Source: Alphaproteobacteria bacterium
Lineage (GTDB): Bacteria; Pseudomonadota; Alphaproteobacteria; RF32; CAG-239
Length of the DNA stretch: 64,000 nt
NCBI GenBank assembly: GCA_015062585.1
Contig: SUUJ01000004.1
Coordinates: 30,512 to 94,511, forward strand
Direction of reading: 5' to 3'
Under the pieces are notes generated by a model. It was given only the letters and a program-made list of their open reading frames with translations. It searched no databases and had not been told where the DNA came from. The position numbers and the translations under genes were made by a program. Each line of letters starts with the position of its first letter. Within the stretch, counting starts at the first letter, position 1. Below, piece by piece: positions 1-9,440 of the stretch.

Positions 1-757
1 TATCAAAAACAGTCGGTGTCATTTGATCATCATAATTTTCGCGACTCAATGTAAATTCCAAAGGAGTATCTTGCATATCAGCCCAATGTTTATCTGCCAG
101 CATATCCATATCTTCATTATGTTGAATAAGAGCCTGAGCTTGCCATTTCAGGAACTCATTAAATTCATCATTTGTCGAATAATAGGCGGCCAATTCCAGT
201 TCGTTGGCAGCATCGGAAAATTCTTTTGAAAAATATTGCGTATAATCTACCCCGATAAGCTCGTCATTTATTCGTCTGACCATGGAACGCGCCGATAAAA
301 TATTTTTCAATTCATCGACTTTTCCGCGTTCTATCATCCTAAACAAAATGCTATGAAACTCATCAACAGTAAGGTCTTCAGGATAAAAATTATGTCCCGG
401 AGTTTCTTTAATTTTTTCAAAAATCTTTATTGGTTTATCATCTATTCCGTTAATACCGATTACGCCGTTTAAGGAGTTAAAAATAATCAAAGCTTTTTTA
501 GCATATTGGCTGGTAATTGAGGCATTTTCCAAAGCTGACTTAAGGCTTTTATTCAAGTGATGATCTTGCTCCAAAGCAACATTATTGATAATTTGTCCTG
601 CTCTTATCAGGTGTTTTAAGGCTTCCTTATCGTTATTGGCAAGCTCCTTATATCCCTTAAAATTTTCATCAATCAGAACAACATCAGTCATTTGATTGTT
701 AATCATATCATCAAGTTTTTCTTCGCTTATTGCTAGTTTGTATCCGTTTATAATCAT
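1..757 (-). CDS. Partial CDS (C-terminus beyond left edge), dipeptidyl-peptidase III (M49)-like protein
   Basis: Missed by ORF track because it has no stop inside the window. Reverse strand from ATG at 757..755 reads MIINGYKLAISEEKLDDMINNQMTDVVLIDENFKGYKELANNDKEALKHLIRAGQIINNVALEQDHHLNKSL...GHNFYPEDLTVDEFHSILFRM...DTPLEFTLSRENYDDQMTPTVFD, open to base 1. NFYPEDLT and 'DTPLEFTLSRENYDD' resemble bacterial M49-like proteins. Start overlaps upstream stop (ATGA). Confidence 0.75.
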   Translation of the reverse strand, partial: MIINGYKLAISEEKLDDMINNQMTDVVLIDENFKGYKELANNDKEALKHLIRAGQIINNVALEQDHHLNKSLKSALENASITSQYAKKALIIFNSLNGVIGINGIDDKPIKIFEKIKETPGHNFYPEDLTVDEFHSILFRMIERGKVDELKNILSARSMVRRINDELIGVDYTQYFSKEFSDAANELELAAYYSTNDEFNEFLKWQAQALIQHNEDMDMLADKHWADMQDTPLEFTLSRENYDDQMTPTVFD

Positions 758-2295
758 TGTGAAACCTCCACGGTTCTAAATTTATATACTTCAATTTTGT
801 CAGACCAATACGACGGGCTGAGTCCGGCTTTTATTTTAAGTTGATTCATAAATTCGTGTTTATCCGATATAAGCTCCCATACACTGGGCAAATATATTCC
901 TTGGCGTTTGCCGTCTTTAATCAATATTCCGTCAATATAAGGCTCAATCTTAGTCAGCAAATCGTCATAAGAAGAAAATTTTATCGGTACAAAGCTGGTT
1001 AAAAACGATATTTTATAAGTAATTTTCGGTAATTCTTTTTTACTTACCGGTTTAAAACGCGAGTCATTCAAAGCTGCTAAAATGGTGTTTTTAGCCAAAT
1101 CATCGGCAACAGCGTTCACCGGTAGAATTGATCCTATGCAACCGCGCAATTTATTGTTTTTTTCCAAGGTAACAAAAGTAGCGCCTTTATTAAACATAAC
1201 ATTATCAAAATCTTCGCGTTTGGGTGAATAAGTATTGTTATTCATCACAGCTTCGTAAAGTGCCGTTTTTACGATTTTTAATATAGCGTCTTTGTTATGA
1301 CGAGTAAAATTGTGTAAATTTTTCTCTTCCAGCTCGATACTGTCCAAAGTCTCCGGCTGTTTATCTTCTTCAAAGGCCCAAGCCCCATAACCGACAACTC
1401 TGTCCTTGTCGCCGGCAGTATCTCCCGAATTTGCCATATCCAAAAGATGAGGTACCAAGGCAAAATCTTTGGCCAAAATCATTGCGGTATTTATACCTGT
1501 TGCCCCGCAAGATTGATGTTCAAGTAAAGGTTCACCTTTTTTAATTTTTTCTGCTGTTTTTTTATCTTCTTGTTGAGCGGTTGTATAATCCAAATAGTGC
1601 GACAAATCTGCTGATATAATCAAAAGACTGTCTTCCCTTTCCAAATGAGGTTGTAAAATTCGCGCCACATCTTCAGGATTTACCGAACCATAGACCATCG
1701 GAATTATTTGAAAATTATCCAAAGTTTTTTGCAAGAATGGGATTATTACTTCCAAAGAATGTTCTTTTCTATGGGCGTTTGAGTTAAAATAAAATGTTGA
1801 TGTTTGGTCCAACTGATTTGCTATGCTCAAATCGGTTTTTACGATTCCCAAAGGAGTTCTAAAACTTTTTTCCATAGCCAAAGCGACACCGTTTACTCTG
1901 ACACGGTGTGAGGGACCAAGTAAAAAGATTTTCTTAAATTTATTTTTAAACGGTTGAATTTTCTTAAAAGCGCTGGCGGCGACTTGTGCCGAATATTTAT
2001 AACCGGCGTGAGGGACTATCAAAATCTTCGGTTTGCCGCTGTTTTCATTAGAAATATGCTCAATATATCCGTTAATATCACTGTTTAACTGGTAAGTGTC
2101 AGCCGGATAAAAAACACCGGCGACGGCAGCCTCGCGTATAGGATTTATATCATCGTCTTCTAAGCTGTAATTAACGATAGATTCTTTGTTTGAAGAAATA
2201 TGCTTAAAGAAATATCCCACATTAAATCCCCCTATAATAAGAATGATGGTGATAATCATAAACCATGTTGAGAATTTTTTCTTATCAAATTCCAT
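754..2295 (-). CDS. MEMO1-family (AmmeMemoRadiSam protein B) fused to AMMECR1 domain, with N-terminal membrane anchor
   Basis: N-term TM; 'AVAGVFYPADTYQL...ILIVPHAGYKYSAQVAASAF...LLGPSHRV' = MEMO; C-term 'LRGCIGSILPVNAVADDLAKNTILAALNDSRFKPVSKKEL' = AMMECR1. Confidence 0.88.
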   Translation of the reverse strand: MEFDKKKFSTWFMIITIILIIGGFNVGYFFKHISSNKESIVNYSLEDDDINPIREAAVAGVFYPADTYQLNSDINGYIEHISNENSGKPKILIVPHAGYKYSAQVAASAFKKIQPFKNKFKKIFLLGPSHRVRVNGVALAMEKSFRTPLGIVKTDLSIANQLDQTSTFYFNSNAHRKEHSLEVIIPFLQKTLDNFQIIPMVYGSVNPEDVARILQPHLEREDSLLIISADLSHYLDYTTAQQEDKKTAEKIKKGEPLLEHQSCGATGINTAMILAKDFALVPHLLDMANSGDTAGDKDRVVGYGAWAFEEDKQPETLDSIELEEKNLHNFTRHNKDAILKIVKTALYEAVMNNNTYSPKREDFDNVMFNKGATFVTLEKNNKLRGCIGSILPVNAVADDLAKNTILAALNDSRFKPVSKKELPKITYKISFLTSFVPIKFSSYDDLLTKIEPYIDGILIKDGKRQGIYLPSVWELISDKHEFMNQLKIKAGLSPSYWSDKIEVYKFRTVEVSQ

Positions 2296-2324
2296 ATAAC
2301 GGCTCCCAAAAACTTGTCGTATAA

Positions 2325-2360
2325 AAATATAAGTCCCATTATAAATAACGGGACTTAATA
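2325..2360 (-). terminator. Hairpin downstream of serS
   Basis: AAGTCCC (2331-2337) / GGGACTT (2350-2356). Confidence 0.5.
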
Positions 2361-2383
2361 TTTTGCTAAAATTCTGATATAAA

Positions 2384-3664
2384 TTATTTTCCTTTACCGA
2401 TAACTTTTTTACCGCCCATATACGGTTGTAACTTGGCCGGAATATTTACCGAACCGTCTTCATTTTGGTGGTTTTCGATAAACATAACCAAAGCACGAGG
2501 AGTTGCAATTCCGGTATTGTTTAAGGTATGGGCAAATTTAACTTTACCTGAGGCATTTTCTCTGTATCTGATATTGGTGCGACGAGCTTGCCAATCGGTG
2601 ATATTTGAACAAGAGTGAGTTTCGCGGTAACAATTTTGGCTCGGCAACCAAGCTTCCAAATCATATTGGCGATATTTCGGCGAACCCATATCTCCGCAAC
2701 AAACATCCAATACCTGATAAGGCAATTCCAAATCAGCCAAAACTTCTTCTGATATTTCAAGAAGTTTTTTATGCCATTTTTCGCTTTCTTCTTTTTCGCC
2801 TTTGCAAACGACAAATTGTTCTGTTTTCATAAATTGGTGTACGCGAATAAGGCCTTTGGTGTCCTTACCGGCAGAACCTGCTTCGCGTCTGAAACAAGGA
2901 GAAAATCCGGCATACAAAATAGGCAAAGAACTTTCCGGCAAAATTTCATCGGCGTGCATAGAGTTTAAGATAAGTTCGGCAGTACCTGACAAGTAAACAT
3001 CATCAGCTTCCATATAATAAATTTCGTCTCTTGCGAACGGCAAATATCCTTGTCCGTACAAAGGTTTGTCTTTAGTAAGTGACGGAACGGAAATAACCGT
3101 AAAACCTTTATCACGAAGCTTGTCTAACACCATCATATGAATGGCTAATTCCAATTTGGCCATATCATTTTTCAACACATAGGTTCTGGCACCCGAAATT
3201 CTGGCAATGCGTTCACTATCGGTCCAATCGTTCAATTCGCAAAGTTCGATTTGATCGCGTGGTGTAAAATCAAATTTGCGAGGTTCACCGACTTTTCTTA
3301 CTACCACATTGGCGCTGTCATCCGGACCATCGGGACAATTTTCATCCGGATAGTTAGGCATTCTAAGCATCATATCATCAAATTTAGCCGTTGCTTCGTC
3401 AAGCAAAACCTGTTCTTGTTTCAATTCTTCGCCGATAGCTTTACTTTTGGCGATAATATTTGGTCTTTCTTCTGATGAGGCAGATTTAATGGAGTTACTC
3501 AATCTGTTTTTTTCTTCCATTTTTTGTTGAGTTGAAGTTTTCAGCTTATTCATTTCAAGATAAGCTTCAACCAATTTGTCGACATTAGATGGAGCAAAAC
3601 CTTTTCTTGCCAAAGATTTTTTAACCCAATCGACATTTTCTGCCACAAATTTAATATCTAACAT
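2384..3664 (-). CDS. serS: Seryl-tRNA synthetase
   Basis: Full-length 426 aa; coiled-coil N-term arm and class II motifs (FSPCFRREAGSAGKDTKGLIRVHQF). Confidence 0.97.
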   Translation of the reverse strand: MLDIKFVAENVDWVKKSLARKGFAPSNVDKLVEAYLEMNKLKTSTQQKMEEKNRLSNSIKSASSEERPNIIAKSKAIGEELKQEQVLLDEATAKFDDMMLRMPNYPDENCPDGPDDSANVVVRKVGEPRKFDFTPRDQIELCELNDWTDSERIARISGARTYVLKNDMAKLELAIHMMVLDKLRDKGFTVISVPSLTKDKPLYGQGYLPFARDEIYYMEADDVYLSGTAELILNSMHADEILPESSLPILYAGFSPCFRREAGSAGKDTKGLIRVHQFMKTEQFVVCKGEKEESEKWHKKLLEISEEVLADLELPYQVLDVCCGDMGSPKYRQYDLEAWLPSQNCYRETHSCSNITDWQARRTNIRYRENASGKVKFAHTLNNTGIATPRALVMFIENHQNEDGSVNIPAKLQPYMGGKKVIGKGK

Positions 3665-3764
3665 TTTTTTTAATCACCTTATTATATAGCTATTGACTTA
3701 AAAACCCGACTAGAGTATCAATTTTATAATATAAATTCAATAAAAAAGTAAGGATTAGTCGCAG

Positions 3765-4769
3765 ATGTTTGATAAAAAAACTGTTTTAACCGGAGTAAAA
3801 CCGACGGGTACACCTCATTTGGGTAATTATTTGGGTGCTATAATGCCGGCAATAGAAATGGGTAATAAGGCTGAAAATCACTATATGTTTATAGCTGATT
3901 ATCATGCAATCAATGCCGAAAAAGATCCTCTTGTGTTAAAACAAAAAATCAAAGAAGTTGCCTGCACTTATTTGGCTTTGGGACTAAATCCTAATCACTC
4001 TGTTTTTTATCGTCAATCCGATATTCCCGAAATTCTTGAAATTACTACAATTTTATATGCCTACACACCCAAAGGTTTTATGAATAAGGCTCATGCTTAT
4101 AAAGCCTGTGTCGACAAAAATCGTGAGGCGGGCAAACCCGATGATGACGGTATCAATATGGGTTTATATACATATCCGACTCTAATGGCTGCCGATATTT
4201 TATCTTTTGATACTGATATTGTTCCTGTTGGTAAGGATCAAGTTCAACATGTGGAAATTGCGCGCGATATTGCCGGTGCTATCAATGCTCATTACGGTAA
4301 AGATTTGTTGCATTTGCCGGAATATTATTTAAAGGAAAATGTAGAAATAGTCCCCGGTGTTGACGGTCGCAAAATGAGTAAATCATATGGTAACATAATT
4401 CCGCTTTTTGATGATGATAAAACAATCAAAAAAGCCGTATTTTCGGTTGTGACCGATTCTCGCCCGATGGATGAGCCCAAAGATCCTGAAAGTGTTATGG
4501 TCTACGAAATTTATAAAGCTATTGCCACCCCCGAACAATTAAAAGAAATGGCTGACGGTTTGCGCGAGGGAAGGCTTGGTTACGGTCATGTCAAAAATAT
4601 GTTGCTAGATGCGATTATTAACGAGATTAAAGAACCGAGAGAAAAATACAATTACTATATGGCTCATTATGAAGAAGTCGAAGCAATGCTTCAAGAAGGA
4701 GCCGCCAAAGCTCGTCCGGTTGCTCAACAAACATTAAAAAGATTGAAAGACGCCGTTTTCGGTAAATAA
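3765..4769 (+). CDS. trpS: Tryptophanyl-tRNA synthetase
   Basis: GVKPTGTPHLGNYLGA (HIGH) and GRKMSKSYGN (KMSKS). Confidence 0.97.
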   Translation: MFDKKTVLTGVKPTGTPHLGNYLGAIMPAIEMGNKAENHYMFIADYHAINAEKDPLVLKQKIKEVACTYLALGLNPNHSVFYRQSDIPEILEITTILYAYTPKGFMNKAHAYKACVDKNREAGKPDDDGINMGLYTYPTLMAADILSFDTDIVPVGKDQVQHVEIARDIAGAINAHYGKDLLHLPEYYLKENVEIVPGVDGRKMSKSYGNIIPLFDDDKTIKKAVFSVVTDSRPMDEPKDPESVMVYEIYKAIATPEQLKEMADGLREGRLGYGHVKNMLLDAIINEIKEPREKYNYYMAHYEEVEAMLQEGAAKARPVAQQTLKRLKDAVFGK

Positions 4770-4789
4770 TATTTTGATATTGTTGAAAA

Positions 4790-5325
4790 CAGTCATCCCT
4801 CGAATGAATAAGTAATGTCATTCCTCGCTCGGCGCTTTGGCGTCCGTGCGTCTAGGAATCTCATCTTTGCGTCAGCGCAATATTAAATAAAAACAACAAC
4901 CGCGATTTATGTTTTTTAGCTTTTTTTGACCGGAGATTCTCCTTTTATGCGCCCAAAGTCAGCCAACGGATGTGAAGGGCACATCCGGTTGAAAAAAGCG
5001 TTAAAAAAAACATCTTGAGCGGTGACTTTTGGTTACTTTTGGTCACTCAAAAGTAACATAAGAACTAATTTGAAGATTGCTAACCCCGTTCGCAAGCTCT
5101 CTCAGGCGATGACAATATTTTTTATAAGAAACAATAACAAAGTCATCCCTCGATTGCGTTGAGCAATCGTCTAGGGATCTTCCTTGTTTTAAAACTAATT
5201 TGAAGATGCCAAGTCTCGCTCATTTCATTCGCTCAAGGCATGACATATTTTTTTATGCCAAAGCGCCGAGCGAGGAATGACATTATCTACTCACTTAAGG
5301 CGATGACATTATATAAGGGAATGAC
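4790..5325. repeat. Intergenic palindromic repeat cluster A
   Basis: Several GTCAT...ATCTTC-type hairpin modules flanking a ~175-bp core (4892-5066, minus orientation); same modules recur at 26495-27000 and 39170-39815. Confidence 0.9.
4892..5066 (-). repeat. ~175-bp core intergenic repeat, copy A
   Basis: Reverse complement of 26644-26820 and 39281-39455 almost base for base; contains CGGATGTG/CACATCCG hairpin. Confidence 0.9.
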
Positions 5326-5363
5326 ATAATTCTTTATTATGCAGAAAAAATAAATTTTATTAC

Positions 5364-5672
5364 TTAAAGTCCGTCGATTAAGGGGTTTTTCTTAACATGT
5401 TTAATCATAACTTTGTAATCTTTTAATATTTTATCGCCGGCTTTGTTTTTTTCCAATACAACGGCCCAAGAGGAATTGGATATATAAGAACAAGCTTCAT
5501 CAGGTATATAATCCAGCAAAACCACATCATGATCATTGCGAAACAATGTTGCGTGTCTTCCGCCATCATACAGCAAAACAGCATTATCCGGTTTTGAACG
5601 ATTAGCATCAATCACAAAAACCGGCACGCCTTCTTTTGTAGTAACTACTTCATAATTTTTAGCATGTTTCAT
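5364..5672 (-). CDS. Hypothetical protein (102 aa), possible paralog of the 40249-40689 product
   Basis: ORF start overlaps stop of upstream ORF (ATGA); YDGxR...LL...Y(K/E)VxIKHV pattern shared with 146-aa protein. Confidence 0.65.
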   Translation of the reverse strand: MKHAKNYEVVTTKEGVPVFVIDANRSKPDNAVLLYDGGRHATLFRNDHDVVLLDYIPDEACSYISNSSWAVVLEKNKAGDKILKDYKVMIKHVKKNPLIDGL

Positions 5673-5857
5673 CAGCGAGATGTTTCCTTGTTTCTATTAA
5701 AAATAAAGTCGATACTCTTCTTTACAAGATATAAACATCCGGCAACATGTAATGCGCCTCCAAAGAATCTTCTCAGAGGTGTAAGTCCGTGCGCTTCAAG
5801 AGCTTTTCCGAGCACTGCTGCCGAAATACCAACGGCTACATCTTTTCCTTCACTCAT
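5672..5857 (-). CDS. Small hypothetical protein (61 aa from MSEGKDVAV...)
   Basis: Internal ATG at 5857 looks more natural than the track start 5899; overlaps downstream gene by ATGA. Confidence 0.55.
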   Translation of the reverse strand: MSEGKDVAVGISAAVLGKALEAHGLTPLRRFFGGALHVAGCLYLVKKSIDFIFNRNKETSR

Positions 5858-5942
5858 CTTATATCTCCGATTTTCCCCATTATGAGCAAATGTTAACACA
5901 TTATTAACTTTTGGTCAACAATTCTTTTTTCAAACTAAGGTG

Positions 5943-5971
5943 TTGACTCATCAGCTTTATTGTATTAAATT
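5943..5971 (+). promoter_or_regulatory. Putative sigma70-type promoter upstream of ileS
   Basis: TTGACT (5943-5948), 17-nt spacer, TAAATT (5966-5971). Confidence 0.4.
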
Positions 5972-6138
5972 CTTTGGCAGTGTTCAAAATTTTGAAAGTT
6001 TTTTAATATGCGCAACTCAAATATCATATCAATCATTTTTCGAATTATCCCTTAGGGGATTTAGTTAGTTTGCACATATTTTTCATTTTAGTTTTTAATC
6101 AAATCAATCAATAATATTTTATAGGGTGTTTTAAGAAG

Positions 6139-9100
6139 ATGAAACATTATCAAGAGGTTAAGGCAAAACCTGACTTTGCCGCATTAGAAAAAGAAGTATT
6201 AAACTTTTGGGAAGAAGACAAAACTTTTGAAAAATCGGTTCAAAACCGTGATGGTGCTGCCGAATTTGTATTTTATGACGGTCCTCCGTTTGCCAATGGT
6301 ACACCACACTATGGTCACATTATGGTGTCTTATGTCAAAGATGTTGTCGCTCGCTTTCAAACTATGAACGGCAAAAAAGTTGAGCGTCGTTTGGGATGGG
6401 ACTGTCACGGTCTTCCGGCCGAAATGTCTGCCGAAAAACAACTTGGTGTTTCCGGTCGTAAACAAATCGAAGAATACGGCGTTGAAAAGTTTAATAACTT
6501 TTGCCGTTCCGATGTATTAAAATATTCAAACATTTGGGTAGATACATTTAAGCGTATCGGCCGTTGGGTTGACTTTAACCATGATTATAAGACCATGGAT
6601 TTGTCTTTTATGGAGAGCGTAATCAACAATTTCAAACAACTTTGGGAAAAAGGTTTGGTCTATGAAGATTATCGTGTTTTGCCATATTCTTGGGCTGCCG
6701 AAACTCCGCTTTCTAACTTTGAAGTAAACCAAGGCTATCAAGACAAGACCGATAATGCCATTACCGTTATGTTTAAGCTTGAAAACGGCATGAAAATTCT
6801 TGTTTGGACCACAACTCCTTGGACTTTGCCGTCAAACCTTATGTTAGCAGTGGGTAAAGATATTGATTATGTGGTCATGGAAGAAGACGGTCAAAAATAT
6901 ATTGTCGGACGCGCTTTGCTCGGTCGCTATAAAAAACAACTTGAAAATGCCGTTGAAGTCGGTTCTATGAAAGGTTCTGATTTGGTAGGTATGAGCTATG
7001 AGCCGATGTTCCCATACTTTAAACATTTGAAAGAAAAAGGATGCTTCAAAGTATTGTCAGGCGAGTTCGTATCAACCGAAGACGGTACCGGTGTTGTTCA
7101 TATTGCACCGGGTTTTGGTCAAGACGACTTTGATGTTTGCCGCGCGGTTGATGAGCATTTCCCTGTTGTTTGCCCTGTTGATGAAGCCGGTAAATTTACC
7201 GCAGAGGTTTCTGATTATGAGGGTAAACAAGTTTTCGAAACTAATGAACCGATTATGCAATGGCTCAAAGAAAACGGTCTTTTGGTCAAAAAAGAACAAT
7301 ATACTCACTCTTATCCGTTCTGCTGGCGTACTGATACACCGCTTATTTATAAAGCAATGTCATCTTGGTTTGTTCGTGTAACTGACTTTAGAGATGAAAT
7401 GGTTAAAAATAACCAAGAAATCAACTGGGTGCCTGATCATATTAAAGACGGTCGTTTCGGTAAATGGCTTGAAGGTGCAAGAGATTGGTCAATTTCTCGT
7501 AATCGTTTTTGGGGTACACCAATTCCGGTTTGGAAATCTGATAATCCGGCATTTCCTAGAATAGATGTATTCGGTTCGGTTGCCGAAATCAAAGAAAAAA
7601 CCGGCTTTGATGTTAAGGATTTGCACAAACCCTATATTGATGATGTGGTATATCCCAATCCTGATGACCCGACCGGCAAAACAATGATGCGTCGTGTATC
7701 CGATGTTTTTGACTGCTGGTTCGAATCAGGTTCTATGCCTTATGCTCAAGTGCATTATCCTTTTGAAAACAAAGAATGGTTTGAAAATCATTTTCCGGCT
7801 GACTTCATTGTCGAAGCAATGGATCAAACACGCGGTTGGTTCTATACATTGACCGTATTGTCAACAGCGCTTCACAATCGTCCGGCATTCAAAAATTGTA
7901 TTTGTACCGGCTTGTTGATGGCCGAGGGCGGACAAAAGCTTTCTAAACGCTTGAAAAACTATCCTGATCCGAACGAGATTTTAGATACTATCGGCTCTGA
8001 CGCTCTTCGTTGGTTTTTGGTGTCGTCTCCGGTATTAAAAGGCGGTAACTTAGCCGTTGATAAAGAAGGTAAAGAAATTGCCAAAGCTTCTCGCTCGGCG
8101 TTAATTCCATTGTGGAATGCCTTTTATTTCTTTACTTTGTATGCTAATGCCGAAAGCTATAAGGCTAAGGAAGTTTATACTTCAAACGAGGCTATCGATA
8201 ACTATATCTTGTCAAAACTCAAAAATTTGGCCGATGTGGTAAGAAATGGAATCGAAACCTATGATGTAGCCGTTGCTTGTAATGAAATAGCTTCATTTAT
8301 CGAAGTTTTGAACAACTGGTATATTCGCCGCACTCGTGACCGTTTCTGGGAAGGTGAAGCTCAAGCTTTTGATGTTTTGTATACCGTATTGGTCAATTTG
8401 TGCAAAATAGCCGCTCCGCTTTTGCCGTTTGTAACCGAATATGTATACAAAAACTTAACAGGCGAAGAATCTGTTCATTTAACTGACTATCCGATGTTAT
8501 CAGAAATCAAATTTGACAAGGATTTGGTTGAGGATATGGATTTCTTGCAAGATTTGTGCTCTGCCGGTAAGTTTATTCGCGAAGAAAAGAATTTGCGCAA
8601 TCGCTTGCCGTTAAAGTCTTTAACTGTTGTCGGTCGTCAACTTTCTGATGCCTATTGCGACATTATCAAAGATGAGCTCAATGTTAAAGAAGTCTTGTTT
8701 GACAGCAATTTATCTGCCTATGCCGAAAAGAAAATATATTTGTATACTCCGCTTTTGGGTAAGGCTTTGGGCAAAGATATGGGCGCTGTTATGGCTGCCT
8801 ATAAGCAAGGACAATGGACATTAAATAATGACGGAACATTGGCCATCGGCGGTCAAAATTTAACTACTGATTTGTTTGAAGTTCGCCTTGATATGAAAGG
8901 TGGTGTGGTCGGTCGCGCTTTTGCCGATAACAAAGCTTTGGTAACACTTGATACCAATGTTACACCGGAGCTCAAACGCGAAGGTATGGCTCGTGACTTT
9001 GTTCGTCTTGTTCAAACCTTGCGCAAAGACAAAGATTTTAACATTTCTGACAGAATAGCATTGTCATATTCTACTTCCAACTCAGAATTGGCATTGGCTT

Positions 9101-9225
9101 TGGATGAAAACAAATCATATATTGCCGAACAAGTTTTGGCTGTTAAGGTTGATAATACTTGTAACGACGGTACAAAGGCTGATATTGAAGGCGCGGATAT
9201 CTGCTATGATGCTTTCGTCGCCTAA
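6139..9225 (+). CDS. ileS: Isoleucyl-tRNA synthetase
   Basis: 1028 aa; DGPPFANGTPHYGHIM and LSKRLKNYPDP motifs; eukaryotic-like long form. Confidence 0.97.
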   Translation: MKHYQEVKAKPDFAALEKEVLNFWEEDKTFEKSVQNRDGAAEFVFYDGPPFANGTPHYGHIMVSYVKDVVARFQTMNGKKVERRLGWDCHGLPAEMSAEKQLGVSGRKQIEEYGVEKFNNFCRSDVLKYSNIWVDTFKRIGRWVDFNHDYKTMDLSFMESVINNFKQLWEKGLVYEDYRVLPYSWAAETPLSNFEVNQGYQDKTDNAITVMFKLENGMKILVWTTTPWTLPSNLMLAVGKDIDYVVMEEDGQKYIVGRALLGRYKKQLENAVEVGSMKGSDLVGMSYEPMFPYFKHLKEKGCFKVLSGEFVSTEDGTGVVHIAPGFGQDDFDVCRAVDEHFPVVCPVDEAGKFTAEVSDYEGKQVFETNEPIMQWLKENGLLVKKEQYTHSYPFCWRTDTPLIYKAMSSWFVRVTDFRDEMVKNNQEINWVPDHIKDGRFGKWLEGARDWSISRNRFWGTPIPVWKSDNPAFPRIDVFGSVAEIKEKTGFDVKDLHKPYIDDVVYPNPDDPTGKTMMRRVSDVFDCWFESGSMPYAQVHYPFENKEWFENHFPADFIVEAMDQTRGWFYTLTVLSTALHNRPAFKNCICTGLLMAEGGQKLSKRLKNYPDPNEILDTIGSDALRWFLVSSPVLKGGNLAVDKEGKEIAKASRSALIPLWNAFYFFTLYANAESYKAKEVYTSNEAIDNYILSKLKNLADVVRNGIETYDVAVACNEIASFIEVLNNWYIRRTRDRFWEGEAQAFDVLYTVLVNLCKIAAPLLPFVTEYVYKNLTGEESVHLTDYPMLSEIKFDKDLVEDMDFLQDLCSAGKFIREEKNLRNRLPLKSLTVVGRQLSDAYCDIIKDELNVKEVLFDSNLSAYAEKKIYLYTPLLGKALGKDMGAVMAAYKQGQWTLNNDGTLAIGGQNLTTDLFEVRLDMKGGVVGRAFADNKALVTLDTNVTPELKREGMARDFVRLVQTLRKDKDFNISDRIALSYSTSNSELALALDENKSYIAEQVLAVKVDNTCNDGTKADIEGADICYDAFVA

Positions 9226-9246
9226 ACAGTAGCAAAAAATATAAAA

Positions 9247-9274
9247 AGACTCCTCATCAAGAGGAGTTTTTTTG
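9247..9274 (+). terminator. Rho-independent terminator after ileS
   Basis: ACTCCTC-atca-AGAGGAGT followed by T-run. Confidence 0.85.
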
Positions 9275-9368
9275 TGCCAAAATCAACCTCAAATTAACTT
9301 TTTTACGCTAAAATATGCAAAAATACGGAGAATTTTGCATTTAGTACAAAATTTTGACAAAAAAACAC

Positions 9369-9397
9369 TTGCAAGAGGGTTAAAAATAGTGTACTAT
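9369..9397 (+). promoter_or_regulatory. Putative promoter of 1407-aa ORF
   Basis: TTGCAA (9369-9374), 17-nt spacer, TACTAT (9392-9397). Confidence 0.55.
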
Positions 9398-9440
9398 TTG
9401 AAACAACTGAAAAATTTCGACTTTTTTAGGAGAGAAAGTT

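Noticed and set aside
23-229. 68-aa plus-strand ORF
   Set aside because: Antisense to the well-supported partial minus-strand CDS at 1-757
4790-5325. CRISPR array
   Set aside because: Repeats are irregularly spaced, variable in length and occur in both orientations; no unique spacers of constant length and no cas genes
5978-6138. T-box riboswitch before ileS
   Set aside because: No T-box sequence (TGGNACCGCG-like) found, and this is a proteobacterial context
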